Assembly (NCBI GenBank): GCA_036008175.1
Contig: DASYOB010000126.1
Location: 1-21,816 of the forward strand
Reading direction: 5' to 3'
DNA from: DATARH01 sp036008175
GTDB taxonomy: Bacteria; Pseudomonadota; Alphaproteobacteria; ATCC43930; CGMCC-115725
DNA: 21,816 nucleotides
The notes under the pieces were generated by a model that searched no databases, had not been told where the DNA came from, and saw only the letters and a list, made by a program, of their open reading frames with translations. Numbering within the stretch: the stretch's first letter is position 1; each line of letters begins with the position of its first letter. Shown piece by piece: positions 17,059 through 21,816 of the stretch. Both the position numbers and the translations under genes were made by a program.

Positions 17059-19098
17059 ATGTCCGACCGAATGCCGCGAAACCCGTTTTTCGAAGCCTGG
17101 GACACGCCGTTCGAGCTGCCGCCGTTCGAGGCGATCCGGCCCGAGCATTTTCCGCCCGCCTTCGACCGCGGCATGGCCCAGCACGACGCCGAGATTGCTG
17201 CCATCGCCGGTTCGAGCGCGGCCCCGAGTTTCGCCAACACCATCGAGGCGATGGAACGCGGCGGCCGGCTGCTCGACCGGGTCAGCCGCGTCTTCAACAA
17301 CCTGACCTCGAGCGCGACCAACGAGGCCCTGGACGCCATCGACCGCGATTACGCGCCGAAACTCGCCGCGCATTTCATGCGGATCGCCCTCAACACCGCC
17401 TTGTTCGCCCGCATCGGCGCGCTCTACCGCCTAAGCGGCAAACTCGGTCTTGCGCCCGATCAGGTCAGGCTGCTCGAGCGCTATCACCTGCGCTTTGTGC
17501 GTAATGGCGCCTTGCTCGATGCCGAGCAGAAGGCGCGGATGCAGCAAATCACCGAACGCCTAGCGACGTTGCACACGCTGTTCGGGCAGAATGTGCTGCA
17601 CGACGAGGACGAGTGGTGTCTCGTGCTCGACGAGACCGATCTTGAAGGCCTGCCCGATTTCGCGCGCCAGGCAGCCGCTGAAGCCGCGCGCGAACGCGGG
17701 CTGGGCAGCAAGTACGTGATCACCCTGGCGCGCGCCTCGATTGACCCGTTTCTGACTTTCTCGGCGCGACGCGACTTGCGCCGCGCGGCCTACGAGGCAT
17801 GGAGCGCGCGGGGCGAGCACCCCGGCGCGCACGACAACCGGCCGATGATTCCCGAGATCATGGCGCTGCGCGCCGAGCAAGCCCGGCTCCTCGGCTACAA
17901 GACCTTCGCTGACTACCGGCTCGACGACACAATGGCGAAGACTCCGCAGGCGGCGGAAAACCTGTTGCGCCAGGTCTGGGCGCCAGCCAGGCGCAAGGCC
18001 GCCGCGGAACGCGTCGAGTTGGCCGAGGCCGCGCTCGACGATGGGCTCAACGAGCCGATCGCGCCCTGGGATTGGCGCTATTACGCCGAGAGAGTGCGGC
18101 GGGCTCGCTACGAGCTCGACGAGGCGGCCGTAAAACCATATTTCGTGCTCGACAACATTGTTGCGGCCGCGTTCGACACTGCCGGCCGCCTGTTCGGGAT
18201 CAGCTTCGCCGAGCGCCGCGACTGCCCGGTCTATCACCCCGATGTCCGCGCCTATGAGGTCCGCGACGCCAACGGTCGGCCGATCGGCCTTTTCCTGCAC
18301 GACAATTTCGCGCGGCCTGGAAAGCGCTCGGGCGCCTGGATGTCGAGCTACCGCAATCAGGAGACGCTCGACGGCGATGTCTTGCCGGTCGTCGTGAATA
18401 ACAACAACTTCTCGAAGGGCGACCCGACGCTCCTAAGCTTCGACGACGCCCGCACGCTGTTCCACGAATTCGGCCACGGGCTGCACGGGCTATTGAGCTG
18501 GGTGCGCTATCCCTCGCAATCGGGCACAGCGGTGCGGCGCGATTTCGTCGAATTTCCGTCGCAAGTATTCGAGCAATGGATCGCGGCGCCGGAGGTGCTC
18601 CGACGCTACGCCCGGCACTACCGCACCAATCAGCCCTTACCCGAGGAGCTGCTGCAACGGCTGCTCGCGGCACGCAATTTCAACCAGGGCTTCGCGACGG
18701 TCGAGTACGCAGCCTGCGCGCTGCTGGATCTCGACCTGCACTCCCGGCCCGATGCCGGCGCCGTCGATATCGGCGCGTTCGAGCGCGAATTCCTCGACCG
18801 TCTTGGGATGCCGCCGGACATCGGGCTGCGGCACCGGCCGGCGCATTTTCAGCACCTGTTTGCCGGCGGCGGCTACGCCGCGGGTTACTATGCCTATCTC
18901 TGGGCCGAGGTCCTTGATGCCGACGGCTTCGCTGCTTTCACCGAAGCCGGCGATCCGTTCGACCCGGCGCTGGCGGCCCGGCTGAAGGCGATTTACAGCG
19001 CCGGCGACACTGCGGATGCGATGGAATTGTACCGGGCCTTTCGCGGCCGCGACCCGGCGATCCAGCCGCTCCTGGCCCAGCGCGGCCTGACGGAGTAG
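17059..19098 (+). CDS. dcp: M3 family peptidyl-dipeptidase Dcp
   Basis: The 679-residue protein matches the usual length of Dcp. The zinc site is FHEFGHGLHGL, with His469 and His473 as ligands and Glu470 as base. WDWRYYAERVR, YHPDVRAYEV, KRSGAWMSSYR and a C-terminal YYAYLWAEVLDAD are typical of the Dcp branch of M3 metallopeptidases, which release C-terminal dipeptides from peptides. No signal peptide is seen, so it should be cytoplasmic. The start has a weak ribosome site; MPRNP four residues on is an alternative. It converges with prfC, leaving only 9 bp between the two stops. Oligopeptidase A is a less likely alternative in the same family. Confidence 0.93.
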   Translation: MSDRMPRNPFFEAWDTPFELPPFEAIRPEHFPPAFDRGMAQHDAEIAAIAGSSAAPSFANTIEAMERGGRLLDRVSRVFNNLTSSATNEALDAIDRDYAPKLAAHFMRIALNTALFARIGALYRLSGKLGLAPDQVRLLERYHLRFVRNGALLDAEQKARMQQITERLATLHTLFGQNVLHDEDEWCLVLDETDLEGLPDFARQAAAEAARERGLGSKYVITLARASIDPFLTFSARRDLRRAAYEAWSARGEHPGAHDNRPMIPEIMALRAEQARLLGYKTFADYRLDDTMAKTPQAAENLLRQVWAPARRKAAAERVELAEAALDDGLNEPIAPWDWRYYAERVRRARYELDEAAVKPYFVLDNIVAAAFDTAGRLFGISFAERRDCPVYHPDVRAYEVRDANGRPIGLFLHDNFARPGKRSGAWMSSYRNQETLDGDVLPVVVNNNNFSKGDPTLLSFDDARTLFHEFGHGLHGLLSWVRYPSQSGTAVRRDFVEFPSQVFEQWIAAPEVLRRYARHYRTNQPLPEELLQRLLAARNFNQGFATVEYAACALLDLDLHSRPDAGAVDIGAFEREFLDRLGMPPDIGLRHRPAHFQHLFAGGGYAAGYYAYLWAEVLDADGFAAFTEAGDPFDPALAARLKAIYSAGDTADAMELYRAFRGRDPAIQPLLAQRGLTE

Positions 19099-19107
19099 CC
19101 GGCGCGT

Positions 19108-20751
19108 TCAATTCTGCTCCCGCGTCTCGCGGAAGCGGAGCGCCGGCCATTCCTCGATCGTGGTGCGGAGGTCCCAGGCGTTGCGCGCGAGGAATACCGG
19201 AACACCATCATGGTCCTCAGCGAGCGCGCTGCCATTGCGTTGCCGGAAGCGGTCGAGTTCGGCCCGCTCGCCCTCAAGCCAGCGCGCCGCCTCGTAGGGG
19301 GCGCCGTCGAGCCTCGTTGCCAGATCGTATTCGGCTTCGAGCCGCGCCTTCAGCACGTCGAGCTGCAATGCTCCGACCACGCCGACGACCCAGTCGCCGC
19401 CCGACAGCGGCTTGAACACGCGCGTCACCCCTTCCTCGGCGAGCTGGGTGAGCGCATGGCGCAAATGCTTCGACCTCATCGGGTCATCGATACGGATGCG
19501 GCGCAGGATCTCGGGCGCGAAACTGGGCAATCCGGTTACACGGAGATCGGCTGTCTCCGTCAAAGTGTCGCCGATGCTGAGGGTGCCGTGGTTGGGGATG
19601 CCGAGAATGTCCCCCGGCCATGCTTCCTCGGCGAGGTTGCGCTCCCGCGCCAGAAAGAACACCGGGTTCTGCACCGACATCGGCTTGCCGTTGCGTGAGT
19701 TCTTCAGCTTCATGCCGCGCCGGAACCGCCCGGAGCACATCCGCACGAAGGCGATGCGGTCGCGATGCTGCGGGTCGATATTGGCCTGAACCTTGAAGAC
19801 GAAGCCGGAGACTTCTTCCTCGCTGGGCGTGATTGGACGCGGCTTGGCCGGCTGAGAACGCGGTGCCGGGGCAAGCTCGGCGATGCCGTACAACAATTCG
19901 CGCACTCCGAAATTGTTCAGCGCGCTGCCGAAGAACACCGGCGTCAAATGGCCCTGCCGGTAGGAGCCGAGGTCGAATTCCGGACACAGCCCGCGCACCA
20001 TCTCGACCTGCTCGCGCAAATCCTGGAAGGCGCGCGCCGGCAACCGCTGCGCCAGCTGCGGATCGTCGAGCCCGCTGCACCGGATCGGCTCGACCACCCG
20101 GTCGTGCAGCCCGCGCTCGAACAACAGCAGCGAATCCCGAAACAGATCGTAGGTACCGAGAAAGTCGCGCCCCATGCCGATTGGCCAGCTCGCGGGTGTC
20201 GCGTCGAGGGCGAGCGTCTGCTCGATCTCGTCGATCAGGTCGAACGGGTCACGGCTCTCGCGGTCGAGCTTGTTGACGAAGATGATGATCGGCACGTCGC
20301 GGAGCCGGCACACCTCAAATAGCTTTCTCGTCTGCTCCTCGATGCCGCGCGCCGCGTCCAGCACCATGACAGCGCTGTCGACCGCCGTCAGCGTCCGATA
20401 GGTGTCCTCGCTGAAATCTTGGTGGCCGGGGGTGTCGAGCAGGTTGAAGACGAGGCCTCCATGCTCGAAGGTCATGACCGCCGAGCTCACCGAGATGCCG
20501 CGCTCGCGCTCGATCGCCATCCAGTCGGAGCGGGCGCGGCGGCGCTCCCCGCGCGCCTTGACCTCGCCGGCAAGCTGGATAGCGCCGCCGAACAGCAGCA
20601 GCTTCTCGGTCAGCGTGGTCTTGCCGGCGTCGGGATGCGAAATGATCGCAAAGGTGCGCCGCCGCGCCACCTCGGCGGCAAGCGGCGACACCACCACGTC
20701 CGTCATGATGGCGCCAACGGGCGCGAATTCGGGCTTGTTCATGGCGGGCAT
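19108..20751 (-). CDS. prfC: Peptide chain release factor 3 (RF3)
   Basis: The protein, 547 residues from ATG 20751, is a translational GTPase. From this start G1 is SHPDAGKTT (38-46), with DTPGHQDF for G3 and NKLDRE for G4. LLLFGGAIQLAGEVK, ERERGISVSSAVM and the C-terminal half with PVFFLARERNLAEEAWPGDILG are RF3 features. It recycles RF1 and RF2 from the ribosome after termination. The frame is open to 20901, but the first 50 residues do not resemble RF3; ATG 20742 or 20706 are also possible starts, none with a strong ribosome site. It converges with dcp and diverges from the small membrane protein at 20968. Confidence 0.93.
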   Translation of the reverse strand: MPAMNKPEFAPVGAIMTDVVVSPLAAEVARRRTFAIISHPDAGKTTLTEKLLLFGGAIQLAGEVKARGERRRARSDWMAIERERGISVSSAVMTFEHGGLVFNLLDTPGHQDFSEDTYRTLTAVDSAVMVLDAARGIEEQTRKLFEVCRLRDVPIIIFVNKLDRESRDPFDLIDEIEQTLALDATPASWPIGMGRDFLGTYDLFRDSLLLFERGLHDRVVEPIRCSGLDDPQLAQRLPARAFQDLREQVEMVRGLCPEFDLGSYRQGHLTPVFFGSALNNFGVRELLYGIAELAPAPRSQPAKPRPITPSEEEVSGFVFKVQANIDPQHRDRIAFVRMCSGRFRRGMKLKNSRNGKPMSVQNPVFFLARERNLAEEAWPGDILGIPNHGTLSIGDTLTETADLRVTGLPSFAPEILRRIRIDDPMRSKHLRHALTQLAEEGVTRVFKPLSGGDWVVGVVGALQLDVLKARLEAEYDLATRLDGAPYEAARWLEGERAELDRFRQRNGSALAEDHDGVPVFLARNAWDLRTTIEEWPALRFRETREQN

Positions 20752-20894
20752 GTCGCACTTCGCCGGCCCGAAATCAAGGGAAGCAAGGCCGCGCGCAGCA
20801 GCTTGATCGACAACAGTTGCGCCCGCAGAGCACCGGACCAGGCAGCAGGCTACCCCTCGCGCCTTTGTGATCAGCCGAACCGAACGCAACCGGG

Positions 20895-20919
20895 GGAACA
20901 TTCTCGGTCATCGCGGGTT
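20895..20919 (+). promoter_or_regulatory. Possible EcfG-type (general stress) promoter
   Basis: GGAAC (20895-20899) followed by 16 nt and GGTT (20916-20919) approximates the alphaproteobacterial EcfG consensus of GGAAC, 16-17 nt, CGTT, with one mismatch. It would place the transcription start about 40 nt before the ATG at 20968, which has its own strong ribosome site. The motif is short, so a chance match is possible. Confidence 0.35.
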
Positions 20920-20967
20920 GGCCCGGAGCGACCCAGCAAACAACCGAGCAGTTCACGGAGGAGATGC

Positions 20968-21330
20968 ATGTCCGACCCTCGCTACACTGACCCGCGCTAT
21001 CCCGATCCGCGCCGATCCGGAATGGATCAGAACACCCCGCGCCGCGCCGATTTTGACGAGCCCAGCAGCGGAGGATCGATGTGGACGTGGCTCGCCGCAA
21101 TCGTGGCCATCATCGTCGTGCTCGGCCTTGCGATCGGCTACAACCGGACCGAAGAGGCGAGAAACGAGCAGAGTCCGCCGACCACGACCGGCGCCGCCCC
21201 GTCTGCGCCGCGGCCGGCACCCTCCACCACCGGCAGCGCAACGCCGCGCGCGGCCCAGCCGGCGCCTGCCAATCCAGTGCCGGCTAATCCTGCGCCCGCT
21301 AATCCGGCGCCTGCCGACGGACCGCGCTGA
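20968..21330 (+). CDS. Small single-TM protein with Pro/Ala/Asn-rich tail
   Basis: This 120-residue protein begins MSDPRYTDPRYPDPRRSG, a tandem DPRY motif. One membrane helix follows (about 38-58, WTWLAAIVAIIVVLGLAIGY). The tail is low-complexity and Pro/Ala/Thr-rich, ending in ANP.PANPAPANPAPAD. A GGAGGAG just before the ATG is a good ribosome site and decides the start over longer open-frame options. The predicted topology is a short cytoplasmic N-terminus and a periplasmic, wall-spanning-type tail, or the reverse. I do not recognise a family. A possible EcfG promoter upstream would make it a stress-induced envelope protein. Confidence 0.8.
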   Translation: MSDPRYTDPRYPDPRRSGMDQNTPRRADFDEPSSGGSMWTWLAAIVAIIVVLGLAIGYNRTEEARNEQSPPTTTGAAPSAPRPAPSTTGSATPRAAQPAPANPVPANPAPANPAPADGPR

Positions 21331-21354
21331 CGCCGTTGCTTCGCCCTCGACGAA

Positions 21355-21384
21355 CTGACGCCGCAGCCCCAGCTTCGGCGTCAG
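21355..21384. terminator. Hairpin between the small TM protein and the pccB remnant
   Basis: CTGACGCCG (21355-21363) and CGGCGTCAG (21376-21384) form a perfect 9-bp stem with a 12-nt loop. The hairpin lies between convergent reading frames, 24 bp after one stop and 13 bp before the other, which fits a bidirectional terminator. There is no T-run, so it is not a classic intrinsic terminator. Confidence 0.45.
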
Positions 21385-21396
21385 GCGGTTTGCGCC

Positions 21397-21532
21397 TCAC
21401 ACCGGCAGATTGTCGTGCTTCCTTGCCGGCATCTCCACCTGCTTGCCCTTGAGCATGCCGAGGGCGCGCACCAGGCGCCGCCTGGTCGCGCGCGGCATGA
21501 TCACCTCGTCGATATAGCCGCGTTCGGCGGCG
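21397..21532 (-). pseudogene. pccB: 3' remnant of propionyl-CoA carboxylase beta chain (copy 1)
   Basis: Read on the minus strand, this encodes about 45 residues: AAERGYIDEVIMPRATRRR, then LVRALGMLKGKQVEMPARKH and DNLPV, then a stop at 21399-21397. This is the C-terminus of PccB-type biotin-dependent carboxyltransferases. Homology ends abruptly at 21526-21532, where the opposite-strand copy begins. The rest of the gene (over 450 codons) is missing, so the fragment cannot be functional as it stands. It may be a true remnant or one side of an assembly junction. Confidence 0.8.
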
Positions 21533-21816
21533 CCTACGACGTGATGGCGTCGAAGCACATCGGCGGCGACGTCAACTACGCCTGGCCGACCGCCCAGATC
21601 GCCGTGATGGGCGCAAAGGGCGCGGTCGAGATCATCTTCCGCTCCGACATCGGCGACGCCGACAAGATCGCGGCCCGCACCAAGGAGTACGAGGACCGTT
21701 TCCTGTCGCCTTTCGTCGCCGCCGAGCGCGGCTATATCGACGAGGTGATCATGCCCCGCGCGACGCGTCGGCGGCTGGCGCGTGCGCTCGGCATGCTCAA
21801 GGGCAAGAAGGTCGAG
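21433..21816. repeat. Imperfect inverted repeat of two pccB 3' ends
   Basis: Arms 21433-21531 and 21718-21816 (99 bp each) are inverted repeats. I count about 11 mismatches by eye, about 89% identity. Mismatches are mostly at synonymous codon positions, as expected between two homologous genes rather than two reads of one molecule. The centre contains the rest of copy 2. Confidence 0.8.
21526..21816 (+). pseudogene. pccB: 3' part of propionyl-CoA carboxylase beta chain (copy 2, truncated 5', runs off right edge)
   Basis: The plus strand encodes 97 residues starting GGAYDVMASKHIGGDVNYAW, then TAQIAVMGAKGAVEIIFR and DRFLSPFVAAERGYIDEVIM, reaching LKGKKVE at the window edge. This is the carboxyltransferase C-terminal region of PccB, which carboxylates propionyl-CoA with the biotin-carrying alpha chain. 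The first roughly 400 codons are missing: homology starts exactly at the junction with the inverted copy, and no suitable start codon or ribosome site precedes it. The final codons of the gene lie just beyond the window. Confidence 0.8.

Noticed and set aside
20752..20901. 50-residue N-terminal extension of RF3
   Set aside because: The added residues do not resemble RF3 proteins, and it would need a start far from the conserved GTPase domain.

Overview
The window is GC-rich and densely coded. RF3, peptidyl-dipeptidase Dcp, a propionyl-CoA carboxylase beta chain and a BadI/MenB-type crotonase, all with alphaproteobacterial-looking sequence, suggest an alphaproteobacterium (Rhodospirillales or Hyphomicrobiales-like). 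This is inferred from protein character and codon use, not from a marker gene.

Region A (1-8895) is the unusual part: two divergent operons around a 331-bp intergenic region. The minus arm encodes a WcbI-like putative acyltransferase fused to about 23 TPR units, then an acyl carrier protein (ACP), then a PAPS-type sulfotransferase fused to a Cys-containing domain with the motif ESLGENCEFG. That last gene runs off the left edge. The plus arm encodes an FkbH-type HAD/GNAT protein, a second ACP, and a protein joining a beta-rich domain to a second copy of the ESLGENCEFG domain. Both arms therefore have the order enzyme, ACP, ESLGENCEFG protein. I infer an ACP-dependent system that loads a small acyl or glyceryl group and transfers it, perhaps with sulfation, to a surface glycan. 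This is the best candidate for an undescribed system.

Region B (9019-13611) is a co-directional set of metabolic genes: a zinc-independent quinone-reductase-like dehydrogenase, a DUF4440/NTF2-like protein, an HpcH/CitE-type CoA-ester lyase, a 14-TM DHA2 MFS transporter and a BadI/MenB-like crotonase. It suggests handling of CoA thioesters of an organic acid, substrate unknown.

Region C (13711-17005) starts with an 82-bp palindromic element whose right arm contains the likely start codon of an exported DUF1800 protein. A Tat-exported DUF1501 partner and a small VOC protein follow.

Region D (17059-21330) holds dcp convergent with prfC (RF3), then a divergent small single-TM protein with a Pro/Ala-rich tail and a possible EcfG-type promoter.

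Region E (21397-21816) contains two truncated pccB 3' ends facing each other. They meet at a 7-bp microhomology and are about 89% identical to each other. This is either an assembly chimera or a real inverted rearrangement.

No tRNA, rRNA, CRISPR array or transposase gene was seen.
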